A stretch of DNA of 64,000 nucleotides from Halorubrum rutilum (lineage in GTDB: Archaea > Halobacteriota > Halobacteria > Halobacteriales > Haloferacaceae), in the NCBI RefSeq assembly GCF_024494565.1, contig NZ_JANHDN010000004.1:1-64000 (forward strand). Reading direction: 5' to 3'. The notes under the pieces are model-generated. The model did no database searches, was not told the DNA's origin, and worked only from the letters and a program-made list of their open reading frames with translations. Both the position numbers and the translations under genes were made by a program. Below are positions 35,086 through 44,418 of this stretch, piece after piece; positions within the stretch are counted from its first letter, which is position 1, and each line of letters starts with the position of its first letter.

Positions 35086-36189
35086 TCAGGCGTCGCCGGC
35101 GCGGTCGGTCGCGGTCTCCGACCCGTCGGTCTCGGAGTCGTCCGTCGGGCCGCCGACCTCGACGCGATCAGTCGGTTCGACCCGGTCCGTCGGCTCGGCG
35201 CGATCCGTCGACTCGACGCCCTCCGCGCGGCCGTCCGCCGCTCCCTCGGAGCCGCCGAACAGCTCCGCGCGGGCGCAGTCGGCGCAGTAGCGGTTCCGCT
35301 CCATCGCGTGCGTCCGGACCGGCACGCCGGCGAGGACCGTCTCGTCGCGGCGCCGGCGGACGACCCCGCGCTCGAACGGCTCGCCGCAGACGACGCAGGG
35401 CGACTCGGTGCGCTCCGTCGCGGGCGTGACCCGGTGGTCGACGGTCCGCTTCCGACCGAACCGCGACAGGCCGTGTCGGCGCTGGAGCCGGCGCTCCGCG
35501 GGCGGCGTCAGCGCGAGCCCGACGACCGCGAACGCGGCGCCGAACGCCGCGCCGGGGACCGACCCCTGTCCCGCGGAGACGGCGGCGACGCCGACGCCGA
35601 TCAGGAGCAGGATCCCGCCTAACAGGTAGCCTGAGAGGTCGACGAGCGGGTCGTCGTCGCCGCCGGGCGCCGCGAGTTCCCCCTCGGGGAGCGGGCCGTC
35701 GCCGACGCTGAGCCGGCGCGTCTCGGCCAGCTCGGAGTAGTGGTACCAGCCGTACAGGAGGTTCCCCACGCCGCCGGTGGTCAACAGGAGGAGAACGTGG
35801 ACCGGGATCGAGCCGACGTCCCTGTCGACGAGGACGACGCGATCGCCGCGGTCCTCGGTGAGCTCCCAGCCGTCGTCGAGGTGGTCCCGCACCCGCCGCC
35901 GGAACGCGCGGCGCGCCTCGGAGTCCGGGGTCTCGCCGTCCCGCCCGCCCTCGCGGCCGGTCGCCTCGGACCGGTCCCTCTCGGGGCGCGCCGTCCCGCA
36001 GTCGGGGCAGAACTCGTCTTCGGGGAGAAGGGCGGAACCGCACTCGGGGCAGTAGGCGGCGTCGGCGTCGGCTCCGGCGCGCAGGTCGGCGCCGCAGCCG
36101 GGACAGAAGTTCGCGTCGGGCGGCGGGGTCCGTCCGCACTCGCGACACGGGTCGGTCGGGGAGGGGCTCTCGGTCCGCTCGGAGGGCAT
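35086..36189 (-). CDS. Zinc-ribbon membrane protein
   Basis: A 367-residue protein with two N-terminal double zinc ribbons (CRECGRT/CPGCGAD and CPECGSA/CPDCGTA, residues 15-64). A soluble segment follows, then three or four hydrophobic helices around residues 130-230. A fifth zinc site is built from CVVCGEP and, later, CADC. The C-terminal tail repeats TDRVEPTDRVE. Proteins with this layout are common in haloarchaea and uncharacterised. Stress- or nutrient-dependent regulation of membrane complexes is a guess only. Confidence 0.82.
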   Translation of the reverse strand: MPSERTESPSPTDPCRECGRTPPPDANFCPGCGADLRAGADADAAYCPECGSALLPEDEFCPDCGTARPERDRSEATGREGGRDGETPDSEARRAFRRRVRDHLDDGWELTEDRGDRVVLVDRDVGSIPVHVLLLLTTGGVGNLLYGWYHYSELAETRRLSVGDGPLPEGELAAPGGDDDPLVDLSGYLLGGILLLIGVGVAAVSAGQGSVPGAAFGAAFAVVGLALTPPAERRLQRRHGLSRFGRKRTVDHRVTPATERTESPCVVCGEPFERGVVRRRRDETVLAGVPVRTHAMERNRYCADCARAELFGGSEGAADGRAEGVESTDRAEPTDRVEPTDRVEVGGPTDDSETDGSETATDRAGDA

Positions 36190-36265
36190 CGCCTCGCGGT
36201 TGGGTCGGGGCGTTGTTAACTCCTCTCCCGAGCCGCGCCGGCGCCGCGGACCTCGGCTCTTCGCT

Positions 36266-37357
36266 TCACCGGCGGCGGAGGCGGATCGAGACGTCGTTTC
36301 CGCCGAGGTCGTCGCTCGCGTCGAAGGCGAGCTCGCCGCCGAACGCCTCGACGGTCAGCTCCGTGAGCCAGAGCCCCAGCCCGCTCCCGTGGTGCGTCGG
36401 CGTGATCGCCTCGCCGTCGCGGATCACGTCGCGCTCGTTCGGCGGGATCCGGGGTCCGTCGTCCTCAACGTGGAGGACCGCCCACTCGGCCGCGGTCGCG
36501 TCCGCCCCGTCGTCGGGCTCGTTCAGCCGGATCCGGACCCGGGGCGACGCGCTCGGGTTGTGCTCGATGGCGTTGTCGACGAGGCTGTCGATCGCGTACC
36601 GGAGCCGGTCGTCGGCCCGCACCGTCTCCCCCTCCGCGACGGCGACCTCGATCGCGGCGCCGGGCGAGCGTGTCCGGTAGTCGTCGGCGACCGCGCGGGC
36701 CAGCGAGGCGATATCGACGTCGGCGTCCTCGTCTGTCGGCCGCCGCAGGATCCGGTGGATGTGTCCGGCCTCCTCCGCGAGCCGTTCGAGCTCGTGGGCC
36801 GCGCGCTCGACGGTCGCCGCCGACTCGGTCGTCTCGGCGTCCGGCCCGTCCAGCTCCGCGAGCAGCCGCGTCGTGTGGCCGGCGACGACGTTCGCGTTGT
36901 TCCGGAGGTTGTGGCGGAGGATCCGGTTGAGCACCTTCAGCCGTCGCTCGTTGCGCGATATCTCCGTCAGGTCGGTGTACACCGCGAAGCCGCCGGACCC
37001 GGCGCCGTCCTCGTAGGGGATCCCGCGGTAGAGGAACTCGCGGAGCCCGGCGGCGGTCTCGCGGGTCACCTCCCGGTAGTTGACCTCGCCGGACGACGTG
37101 TTCGCGTCCAAGGCGCGCGCCTCCTCCAGCTTCCACTCCGGGACGACCCACTCGTTGAGCGGCTCCCCGCGGATCTCGTCGGCGTCGTACCCGAACACGT
37201 CGACGAACGAGCGGTTCACCGACGAGACGATCGGCTCCCCGTCGACGAGGTCGAACTCGACCACCGCGTCCTGGACGTGTTCGATCAGGTGGCGGTAGCG
37301 GTCGCCCCGCCCCTCGTCTCCATCGCCGTCGCCGTCGTCGGGTCCCTCACGCGACAT
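36266..37357 (-). CDS. PAS-domain sensor histidine kinase
   Basis: A 363-residue kinase. A PAS domain is at residues about 22-140, with [19 protein letters not shown] at its start. The phosphoacceptor helix is [20 protein letters not shown], the haloarchaeal RHNLRN form. The ATPase domain has the N box [17 protein letters not shown] and a G2 box [12 protein letters not shown]. The G1 box reads [10 protein letters not shown], in which the second Gly of the usual DxGxG is Arg. There are no transmembrane segments. No partner regulator is nearby. Confidence 0.9.
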   Translation of the reverse strand: MSREGPDDGDGDGDEGRGDRYRHLIEHVQDAVVEFDLVDGEPIVSSVNRSFVDVFGYDADEIRGEPLNEWVVPEWKLEEARALDANTSSGEVNYREVTRETAAGLREFLYRGIPYEDGAGSGGFAVYTDLTEISRNERRLKVLNRILRHNLRNNANVVAGHTTRLLAELDGPDAETTESAATVERAAHELERLAEEAGHIHRILRRPTDEDADVDIASLARAVADDYRTRSPGAAIEVAVAEGETVRADDRLRYAIDSLVDNAIEHNPSASPRVRIRLNEPDDGADATAAEWAVLHVEDDGPRIPPNERDVIRDGEAITPTHHGSGLGLWLTELTVEAFGGELAFDASDDLGGNDVSIRLRRR

Positions 37358-37568
37358 ATCGGGGTTCCATTCTCACGAGGGCCTGTACGCGCATCCCCGG
37401 GGTAAGCGTGTGTCCGCGGGAAGATATTGCGACCGGCGGCGCGGAAACGGATCGTTCGTTCGAAAACGTCCCGACGCCCGGCGTTCGACTCCGTCGATCG
37501 CGGAGCGAGCCGCGCGGATCCGCGGCGTCGACTTTTATTACGGCTCGCCGAGAAGAAACGGTCGTACC

Positions 37569-38291
37569 ATGGAACTCACCTGGCACGGCCACGCGACGTG
37601 GCACGTCGTCGTCGACGACACGGAACTGCTGATCGATCCGTTCTTCGATAACCCGAAGACCGACGTCGACCCGGAGGAGCTCGACCCTGACTACCTCCTC
37701 CTGACGCACGGCCACGCCGACCACGTCGGCGACGCCGCGGCGTACCCCGACGCGACCGTGGTCGCCACGCCCGAGCTGACCGCGTACGTCCAGGAGGAGT
37801 TCGGCCTCGACGACTCCGTCGCGGCCGGCGGCATGAACATCGGCGGCACCGTCGAGTGCGGCGACGCGTGGGTGACGATGGTCCGCGCCGACCACTCGAA
37901 CGGGATCGAGAACGACCCCGACTACTCGGCCGGGATGCCCGCCGGCTTCGTGATCGGCGACAAGAAGCCCACCCAGGAGTCGGACCCCGACTGCACGACG
38001 TTCTACCACGCGGGCGACACCGGGCTGATGTCCGAGATGGTCGACGTGATCGCGCCGTACCTCGAACCGGACGCCGCCGCGCTCCCCGCCGGCGACCACT
38101 TCACGATGGGGCCCGCGGGCGCCGGCATCGCCGCCGACTGGGTCGGCGCCGACGTCGTGTTCCCGATGCATTACGACTCGTTCGGACCGATCGAGATCGA
38201 CACGCGGGAGTTCGTCAGCGAGGTGAAGGCCGCGGGCGCCGCGGCCGAGCCCGTCGTCCTAGCGGGCGACGAGACGTACTCGCTGGAGTAG
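37569..38291 (+). CDS. UPF0173-type metal-dependent hydrolase (metallo-beta-lactamase fold)
   Basis: A 240-residue protein. The MBL signature is [20 protein letters not shown] later His and Asp appear in [12 protein letters not shown] and the closing His in FPMHYDSF. The start [20 protein letters not shown] is typical of the UPF0173/YtkL group of zinc hydrolases. The substrate is not known. The ATG at 37569 lies about 30 bp after a TATA-like CTTTTATTAC. Confidence 0.92.
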   Translation: MELTWHGHATWHVVVDDTELLIDPFFDNPKTDVDPEELDPDYLLLTHGHADHVGDAAAYPDATVVATPELTAYVQEEFGLDDSVAAGGMNIGGTVECGDAWVTMVRADHSNGIENDPDYSAGMPAGFVIGDKKPTQESDPDCTTFYHAGDTGLMSEMVDVIAPYLEPDAAALPAGDHFTMGPAGAGIAADWVGADVVFPMHYDSFGPIEIDTREFVSEVKAAGAAAEPVVLAGDETYSLE

Positions 38292-38391
38292 TCGGTCAGT
38301 CGGCCGGTCGGTCGATCCGGTTTTTTCGCGCCCCCGGCGCGGTTCCGGCGATGGCAACCTTTAGGCCCCGGCGAGCCGTCCGTCGACCCGT

Positions 38392-38790
38392 ATGTCCGAC
38401 ATCGAGACGTCCACGGTCTCCGAGGAAGGGTACGCCTGCACGAGTCAGGTCGGCGAGTTCGACCTGCAGATCGACGCGACCGACGAGACGGGGCCGAACC
38501 CGAACGCCGCGCTCGTCGCGACGTACGCCTCCTGTTACCTCCCCGCCTTCCGCGTCGGCGGGAGCCAGCGCGGCGAGGAGGACCTCGGGAAGGTCCAGAT
38601 CGACGCGAGCGCCGACCTCGACGAGGACGACGACCTCGCGTCGATCGCCTTCGACGTCCACGTCGAGGCCGACCTCGACGACGAGACCGCGTCCGAGATC
38701 GCCGAGCGCGCCGAGGGGATCTGTCACGTCCACAGCGCGCTCCGCGAGGGGCTCCACGCCGAGATCAGCGTCTACCCCGGCGCGTTCTGA
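38392..38790 (+). CDS. OsmC/Ohr-family protein
   Basis: A 132-residue protein with the two redox cysteines of OsmC proteins, in VATYASCYLPAFRVGG and EGICHVHSALREG. It begins with an N-terminal strand-rich section (EEGYACTSQVGEFDLQIDAT). OsmC proteins use a Cys pair to reduce organic hydroperoxides. It has a further Cys near residue 16. A role in resistance to oxidative stress is the likely one. Confidence 0.88.
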   Translation: MSDIETSTVSEEGYACTSQVGEFDLQIDATDETGPNPNAALVATYASCYLPAFRVGGSQRGEEDLGKVQIDASADLDEDDDLASIAFDVHVEADLDDETASEIAERAEGICHVHSALREGLHAEISVYPGAF

Positions 38791-38935
38791 GGTCGTTCCC
38801 GGCGCGTTCCGCGGGCGACCCCGGCGCGCCGACCGACTTTCTCCTTTCATCTCCGACGCCGCCCCGCCGAGCGACGCCGACGATCGTCCGTCTCGTCCGC
38901 CTCGTTCGACGCGTCGGCAGTCTCGCCCCGGCCCC

Positions 38936-39121
38936 TCACGCCCCCGCGTACTCGGCGACCGCGCTCGACGCGACGTAGCCGATGGCCGCGACGAGGAGCC
39001 CGGCGACGAGCGCGGTCGCGAGTCCGCGACCCACCGCGTACGCGAGGAGGAACCCGACCATGCCGGCGCCGTTCGCGCACAGCAGTCGGAGCGTCCGGTA
39101 GGAGGGCTCGCGGGACGACAT
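38936..39121 (-). CDS. Small membrane protein (61 aa)
   Basis: A 61-residue protein with two likely membrane helices (GAGMVGFLLAYAVGRGLATA and ALVAGLLVAAIGYVASSAVA). A TATA-like GGGTTTTTGC lies about 27 bp upstream on the minus strand, which supports a leaderless gene. Function is unknown. Confidence 0.65.
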   Translation of the reverse strand: MSSREPSYRTLRLLCANGAGMVGFLLAYAVGRGLATALVAGLLVAAIGYVASSAVAEYAGA

Positions 39122-39219
39122 ATCCCCGCTAGGCGGGGCCGACGCAAAAACCCCCGAGTCGGCGGGGCCGACCCTCGACCGTCCGGGGGTTTAGGAGCGA
39201 TACCGAGCCCAGCGCCGCC

Positions 39220-39492
39220 GTGCCACGGAGCGAGAGACGGCGGGAGCGAACGCGGGGCGCGCACCGGCGGGACGACGCGGACGACGCTCGCCGACGCCGG
39301 GTCGTCCGCGTCGCCCTCGTCGCGGTCGGGATCGGGCTCCCGACGGTCCTCGGGCTGCTCGCCGCCGTCACCGGGCTCTCGGTCCTCACGGCCGCGCTCG
39401 TCGCCGCCGTCCTCGCGCTCGCGTTCGCGGCGTGCTGGCTGGGCGCGGTCGGCGCGGCCCACGTCGTCGCCCGGGCGCTGGCGCGTCGGTAG
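39220..39492 (+). CDS. Small membrane protein (90 aa), GTG start
   Basis: The first 30 residues are strongly basic and charged and are followed by two hydrophobic helices. The GTG at 39220 is 28 bp downstream of a GGGTTTAGGA element, so a leaderless GTG start is reasonable. No motif shows a function. Being small and compositionally biased, it is less certain than its neighbours. Confidence 0.5.
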   Translation: MPRSERRRERTRGAHRRDDADDARRRRVVRVALVAVGIGLPTVLGLLAAVTGLSVLTAALVAAVLALAFAACWLGAVGAAHVVARALARR

Positions 39493-39575
39493 CCCGGCCC
39501 GTCGGCGACCGCGTCGAGGGGTCGCGCGCCGGCGGCCGCGGAACCGTTTTACTCACGCCGACGGTAGCGCGACGC

Positions 39576-40136
39576 ATGGTGATGAAAGAGTCAGACTCGA
39601 CGCTCGATCGGGGGGACGCGGCCCCCGACTTCGAACTGCCCGGCGTCGACGGCGAGACGCACGCGCTCGACTCGTTCGACGCGGACGCGCTGCTCGTCGT
39701 CTTCACCTGTAACCACTGCCCGTACGCGCAGGCCAAGTTCGACCTCCTCAACGAGCTGGCGGCCGACTACGACGACCTGGCCGTCGTCGGGATCAACCCC
39801 AACGACGCCGACGAGTACCCGGCGGACTCCTTCGAGGCGATGCGCGAGCGCGTCGCCGACGGGACGGTCGCCTACGACGCGTACCTCCGCGACGGGACGG
39901 GTGCGGTCGCCGAGGCGTACGGCGCGGTCTGCACGCCCGACCCGTTCCTGTTCGGACGCGAGGGCGACGCGTGGCGGCTCCGGTACCACGGCCGGCTCGA
40001 CGACGCCCTGAACCCCGACGACGAGCCGACCGAGCTCTACGTCCGGGAGGCCGTGGAGTCGGTGCTCGCGGGCGAGGACGTCGGGATCCCCGACCGGCCC
40101 TCCCGCGGCTGCTCGATCAAGTGGCCGGAGGCGTAG
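39576..40136 (+). CDS. Thioredoxin-like redoxin (AhpC/TSA family)
   Basis: A 186-residue thioredoxin-fold protein. Its N terminus (APDFELPGVDGETHALDSFD) and CNHCPYAQ, a CxxC active site, are typical of peroxiredoxin-like redoxins that reduce disulfides or peroxides. A cis-Pro loop sits in AVCTPDPFLFGREG. The last residues SRGCSIKW carry one more Cys, which may be a resolving cysteine. It probably works in thiol homeostasis. Confidence 0.9.
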   Translation: MVMKESDSTLDRGDAAPDFELPGVDGETHALDSFDADALLVVFTCNHCPYAQAKFDLLNELAADYDDLAVVGINPNDADEYPADSFEAMRERVADGTVAYDAYLRDGTGAVAEAYGAVCTPDPFLFGREGDAWRLRYHGRLDDALNPDDEPTELYVREAVESVLAGEDVGIPDRPSRGCSIKWPEA

Positions 40137-40230
40137 GGGGCGTCGGGGCCCGCGACGGCGCCGTCCCCGGACGCGCGAGCGCCGTGCCGCCGGAGACGGG
40201 TTGAAAGGGATCCGGGCCGAAGGCGTTCGC

Positions 40231-40929
40231 ATGGGAATGAAAGGCGACGGCGAGGCGGACCTCCACGAGATCGATCGGTTCGACGGGGGGGTCGGCTGGA
40301 TCGCCTACCCCGACGAGGCGATGGAGCGCGCGAGCCACGCGGTCGCGGTGCCGAACGAGGAGCGCGAGACGGACGACGTCTGGGTGTTCGACCCGGTCGA
40401 CGCCCCCGGGCTCGACGACCTGCTCGCCGAGCTCGGGACGGTCGCCGGCGTTGTCGTCGGCCTCGACCGGCACAAGCGCGACAGCGCCGCGGTCGCGGCC
40501 CGCCACGACGTCTCGGTGTGGGTCCCCGAGTGGATGACGGGCGTCGCGGACGACCTCGACGCGCCGGTGGAGCGGTTCGGCGACCGGCTGGCCGACACCG
40601 GCTTCGAGGCGTTCCGGATCCGCGACTCCTCGGTGCCGCCGTGGCAGGAGGCCGGGTTCTTCGACGGCGAGACCCTGATCGTCCCCGAGTCGCTCGGCTC
40701 CGCCTCGTACTTCCGCGGTGACCGCGAGCGGATCGGGGTCCACCCGATGCTGCGTCTCACCCCGCCGACGACGGCGCTGTCGGGCCACGACCCCGACCGC
40801 GTGCTGGTCGGGCACGGCGTCGGCGTGCTCGACGGCGCGGCGGTCGCGGTCGAGGACGCGCTCTCGAACTCCCGGTCGAAGGCGCCGGGGCTCTACGCGA
40901 AGACGCTGCGGTCCGCCATCGGGATCTGA
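40231..40929 (+). CDS. Degenerate metallo-beta-lactamase-like protein
   Basis: A 232-residue protein. The order of elements fits an MBL-type fold: WVFDPVDAPGLDDLLAEL, then VVVGLDRHKRDSAAVAARH where the HxHxDH metal motif would stand, and a closing LVGHGVGVLDGAAVAVEDAL resembling the usual GHG loop. The metal-binding His/Asp set is largely missing, so zinc hydrolysis is unlikely. The next gene starts two bases after its stop, suggesting an operon. Confidence 0.72.
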   Translation: MGMKGDGEADLHEIDRFDGGVGWIAYPDEAMERASHAVAVPNEERETDDVWVFDPVDAPGLDDLLAELGTVAGVVVGLDRHKRDSAAVAARHDVSVWVPEWMTGVADDLDAPVERFGDRLADTGFEAFRIRDSSVPPWQEAGFFDGETLIVPESLGSASYFRGDRERIGVHPMLRLTPPTTALSGHDPDRVLVGHGVGVLDGAAVAVEDALSNSRSKAPGLYAKTLRSAIGI

Positions 40930-40931
40930 CC

Positions 40932-41345
40932 GTGATCCACGTCACCCGCGACCTGCTGACGGTCCTGCTCGAACGCGCCGCCGAGACCGACCCCGGCGAG
41001 ACGAACCTCCGCCTCTCGGCCACTCGCGCCGGCGACTTCGAGACGGACACCGGGCTCGACCCGGAGACACCCGTGTTGACGCATTTCACGCCGGACGTCG
41101 GCGGGTCGGTGAACGCGGTGTTCGGCGTCGACCTCGGCACGCCCGCGGGCCACGGCGGGGCGCGGTTCCTCTCCCACCCGGACGGCTTCCTCGGCGTGTC
41201 GAAGACCGACGACCTCGCCGCGGTCGTGCTGGTCGCCGTCCCCCCGTACGACGACCAGAGCGTCGCGGCCTTCGACCGCTCCGGCGACGGGCGGGAGCTC
41301 GCGGTGGTCGACGCGGCCCCGCCCGAGGAGTCGATCCCGGAGTGA
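40932..41345 (+). CDS. Haloarchaeal hypothetical protein (137 aa), GTG start
   Basis: A 137-residue acidic protein starting with GTG two bases after the previous stop, hence translated together with it. It has an N-terminal helix (VTRDLLTVLLERAAETDPGE) and two or three strands, a layout that could be an inactive JAB/MPN-type domain, but no metal-binding residues are present. Function is unknown. Confidence 0.68.
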   Translation: MIHVTRDLLTVLLERAAETDPGETNLRLSATRAGDFETDTGLDPETPVLTHFTPDVGGSVNAVFGVDLGTPAGHGGARFLSHPDGFLGVSKTDDLAAVVLVAVPPYDDQSVAAFDRSGDGRELAVVDAAPPEESIPE

Positions 41346-41434
41346 GCGTCTCGGGGGACGCCTCCGACGCGGTCCGCCCGCGCCCCGCCGCGCGGGCATG
41401 GGTTTAAAAAGGACCGAGCGAGTACGTCGGTGCG

Positions 41435-41761
41435 ATGGCAGCACGCCCACCCGGCGGCGGCGGTTCCTCGGAGCCCGACGCGATCGAGTTCGGCATCGCC
41501 GTGCTGGACGAGCGGATCGAGGAGGCCGGCGTCTCCTTCCCGGCGACCGGCGAGGAGATCGTGAACGCGCTCGACGACGGGGCGATCCCCTACGACGCCA
41601 AGGGCCGGACGGTCCGCCTCTCCGAGGCGTTAGAGGAGGTGCCACAGACCCGGTTCGAGAACGAGACGGAGTTCCTCGACGCGATGTACCCCGTGTTCGA
41701 CCGCAAGCGTCGGGAGGGCGGCGGGCTCCTGAACAGCCTGCGCGACGCGCTCCCGTTCTAG
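41435..41761 (+). CDS. Small haloarchaeal protein (possibly DUF5789)
   Basis: A 108-residue protein. The middle (SFPATGEEIVNALDDGAIPY) has a helix-turn-helix-like pattern, and the end is basic (DRKRREGGGLLNSLRDALPF). It may belong to the haloarchaeal DUF5789 family, but I am unsure. It converges with the PRC-barrel gene, with only four bases between stops. Confidence 0.7.
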   Translation: MAARPPGGGGSSEPDAIEFGIAVLDERIEEAGVSFPATGEEIVNALDDGAIPYDAKGRTVRLSEALEEVPQTRFENETEFLDAMYPVFDRKRREGGGLLNSLRDALPF

Positions 41762-41765
41762 CCGG

Positions 41766-42068
41766 CTACGCGGACTGGCCGACCTCCGCCTCCTCCTCGT
41801 CGCTCCCGGTGTCGAGCCGCTCGATGACGTCGTTGATCAGCACGACGTCGCCGACGGCGCGGACCCAGCGGTACGGGACGATGACGCCGGTGTTCCCGTC
41901 GACGCGCCCGGCGAACAGCTCGTGGTTGAGCTCCGCGAGCGCGAGCCCGGTCACCGACCGCGCGTCGAGATCGAGGCGGACGTCCTCGATCTCGCCGACG
42001 AAGACGCCGTTGTTCGAGTACACCTCACGACCGACGAGCGACGTGATCTCCTGTGGAGCCGCGTTCAT
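41766..42068 (-). CDS. PRC-barrel domain protein
   Basis: A 100-residue protein. ITSLVGREVYSNNGVFVGEI is the first half of a PRC-barrel, and RVDGNTGVIVPYRWVRAVGD is the second. Such single-domain proteins are frequent in haloarchaea; PRC barrels take part in RNA processing or in protein-protein contacts such as CdpB in cell division. The C-terminal acidic tail (SDEEEAEV) is unstructured. The ATG at 42068 is chosen because the frame upstream is Arg-rich and not coding-like. Confidence 0.88.
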   Translation of the reverse strand: MNAAPQEITSLVGREVYSNNGVFVGEIEDVRLDLDARSVTGLALAELNHELFAGRVDGNTGVIVPYRWVRAVGDVVLINDVIERLDTGSDEEEAEVGQSA

Positions 42069-42183
42069 GGGGATACGGTCACGAGCGCGCCTATTAAGCG
42101 TTCGTTGTCGAACGACGCCCGTCAGACGGGGACGGTCGCAGTCGGAGCGCGCCTCGCTCGACCGCTCGCGTCGCGCCGCCCCG

Positions 42184-44418
42184 TCACTCCCGCGGCGCCA
42201 CCAGCTCCACGGGGTGCATCGGCGCGTCGCCGAGGAGCGCATCGATCTGCTCGGTACAGGAGGTGCCGGCGGCGACGACGGTGCGGTCGGTGTCGCCGAA
42301 CTGCTCCCGGATGGGCTCCCCGACGTCCATGCTCAGCTCGTAGTAGTCCTCCTTGTAGCCGAACGAGCCGGCCATCCCGCAGCACTCGGTGTCGGAGACG
42401 CGCACGTCGTAGCCGAGCGCCTCCATCACCGCGGTCGCGTGCTCGCCGACCCCGATCGTCCGCGCCTGACAGTGCGGGTGGTAGGCGACCCGCTTCCCGG
42501 ACGCCACCGGACCGGTGCCCTCCGACGGCGCGCGCAGCTCGCTCGGGTCGCCGCCGTTCTCCAGCAGGCCGAAGACGTACTCCATCACGTCGTAGCTGGC
42601 CTCGGCGAGCCGCTCGTGGGACCCCTCGGGGAGGAACTTCTCGTACTCGCTCCGGAACATCGCGAGGTCGCTCGGCTCGATCACGACCACGTCGCGGCCG
42701 GCGTCGACGTGGGTCGCGAGCCCGGCGTAGACGTCCTCGGCCGCCGACTCCGCGGTCGCGATCATCCCCTGCGAGAGCGGCGGGCGGCCGCTCCCCGGCA
42801 GGTCCGGGACCCGGACGTGGACGCCGAGCGCCTCCAGCGCGCGCACGGCGGCCTTCCCGCGGTCGACGTCGACGTAGTTCGTCGCCGTGTCGGGGTAGAG
42901 CACGGCCTCGCGGTCGGCCTCGTCGGCCGGCACCCGAGCGCCGCCGCGTGCGTCGAACCAGTCGACGAGCGGCTCGCTCGCGAACTCGGGGAGGTCGCGC
43001 CGGCGGTCGATCCCGGCGACGCGCTCCGCGACCGCGCGGACCGGGCCGGCGTCGGCGAGGCGGTTCGCTATCGGCGCGGTCCGGCTCCCCCACTTCGCGA
43101 GCGTCTCGTAGTTGCCGACGAGCCGGGTGCTCAGGTCGAGGCCGGCCGGCTCCTCGTCCGGGACCAGCTCCTCGAACATCCAGTCCGTCTGGCCGGGGTC
43201 GGCCTCGCCGCGGTTGATCCGGTCGCGGACGACGGTGTTGATCCACGGGATGTCGATCCCGACCGGACACGCCGGGACGCACCGCGAGCAGCCGGTACAG
43301 AGGTCGTTGAACTCGGCCGCGGTGTCGAGCCCCTCGATGCCCGCCTCCCAGCCGGTGGCGATGCCGCCGGAGTACGTCTCGCCGCCGAACGCGTGGCCGC
43401 CGACGCTCTGGAAGTTGCCGCAGGCGTTCGAGCAGGCGGAACACCGGATGCAGTACAGCGTCTCCTTCAGTTGCTCGTCCTCGCGCATCTCCAGCCGCCC
43501 GTTGTCGATGAGGACGAGGTGGAAGTCGCGGTCGTCGCCCGAGCCGTCGGCGAGGGGTTCGTCGTCGCGCTCGAAGTCCGGCACCGGCGAGTCGACGGGC
43601 GGGGTCAGCGTGGAGATGTACGAGGTCACGTCCTGGCCCGTCCCGGACCGCCCGATCAGCTCGACGAACGGGGCGAACTCCTCGACGGTCGGGACGATCT
43701 TCTCGACGCCCGCGACCGCGACGTGGGTGTCGGTCGCGGTCACCGTCTTCCGGGCGTTGCCCTCGCTGGTGACGAGGAGCATGGTCCCGGAGTCGGCGGC
43801 GATGAAGTTCGCGCCGGTCATCCCCACGTCGGCGCCCTCGACCAGCTCGCCGAGCCGCTCGCGGGCGAACATCGTGAGCTCCTCGGCGGTCTCCGGCGGG
43901 TCGTCGAGGTCGAACCGCTCCGCGAACAGCTCCGAGATCCCCTCGCGGGACTTGTGGATCGCCGGCGCGACGATGTGCGAGGGGGCCTCGTCGGCCAGTT
44001 GCAGGACCCACTCGCCGAGGTCCGTCTCGATCACCTCGACGCCCTCGGACTCCAGCGCCTCGTTCACCTCGATCTCCTCCGAGGTCATCGACTTCGACTT
44101 CACGAGCCGGTCGGCGTCGCGCTCCTCGGCGGTCAGCTCGGTGATGTACCGGTTGGCGTCCGCGGCGTCGTCGGCGACGTAGACGGTGCCGCCGTTCGAC
44201 TCGACCGTCTCTCTCACCTCGTCGATCAGCTCCGGGAGCCGGGCGATCGCGTCCTCCTTGATCTCGCGGGCGTCGGCCTTCAGCGCCTCGTAGTCGTCGA
44301 GCCGGCCGGTCGACTCGATCCGCCCCTGATTGAAGCCGCGCGTGTTCTCGGCGACCGCGTCGCCCTCGGTCGCCATCAGCTCGCGGATCCGGTCCCCCTT
44401 CGCCGCGTCGCTACTCAT
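42184..44418 (-). CDS. LUD-domain / [4Fe-4S] / CCG fusion, LutB-LutA type
   Basis: A 744-residue protein. An LUD domain (residues about 60-310) includes VGMTGANFIAADSGTMLLVT. Two [4Fe-4S] sites follow: CIRCSACSNACG near residue 326 and CTGCSRCVPACP near 372. A C-terminal CCG domain holds HPHCQARTIGVGEHA and DTECCGMAGSFGYKEDY. LutB and LutA are separate in bacteria; here they are joined. It should form an L-lactate-oxidising complex with the next gene product, which overlaps its start by eight bases, or a similar hydroxyacid dehydrogenase. Confidence 0.9.
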   Translation of the reverse strand: MSSDAAKGDRIRELMATEGDAVAENTRGFNQGRIESTGRLDDYEALKADAREIKEDAIARLPELIDEVRETVESNGGTVYVADDAADANRYITELTAEERDADRLVKSKSMTSEEIEVNEALESEGVEVIETDLGEWVLQLADEAPSHIVAPAIHKSREGISELFAERFDLDDPPETAEELTMFARERLGELVEGADVGMTGANFIAADSGTMLLVTSEGNARKTVTATDTHVAVAGVEKIVPTVEEFAPFVELIGRSGTGQDVTSYISTLTPPVDSPVPDFERDDEPLADGSGDDRDFHLVLIDNGRLEMREDEQLKETLYCIRCSACSNACGNFQSVGGHAFGGETYSGGIATGWEAGIEGLDTAAEFNDLCTGCSRCVPACPVGIDIPWINTVVRDRINRGEADPGQTDWMFEELVPDEEPAGLDLSTRLVGNYETLAKWGSRTAPIANRLADAGPVRAVAERVAGIDRRRDLPEFASEPLVDWFDARGGARVPADEADREAVLYPDTATNYVDVDRGKAAVRALEALGVHVRVPDLPGSGRPPLSQGMIATAESAAEDVYAGLATHVDAGRDVVVIEPSDLAMFRSEYEKFLPEGSHERLAEASYDVMEYVFGLLENGGDPSELRAPSEGTGPVASGKRVAYHPHCQARTIGVGEHATAVMEALGYDVRVSDTECCGMAGSFGYKEDYYELSMDVGEPIREQFGDTDRTVVAAGTSCTEQIDALLGDAPMHPVELVAPRE

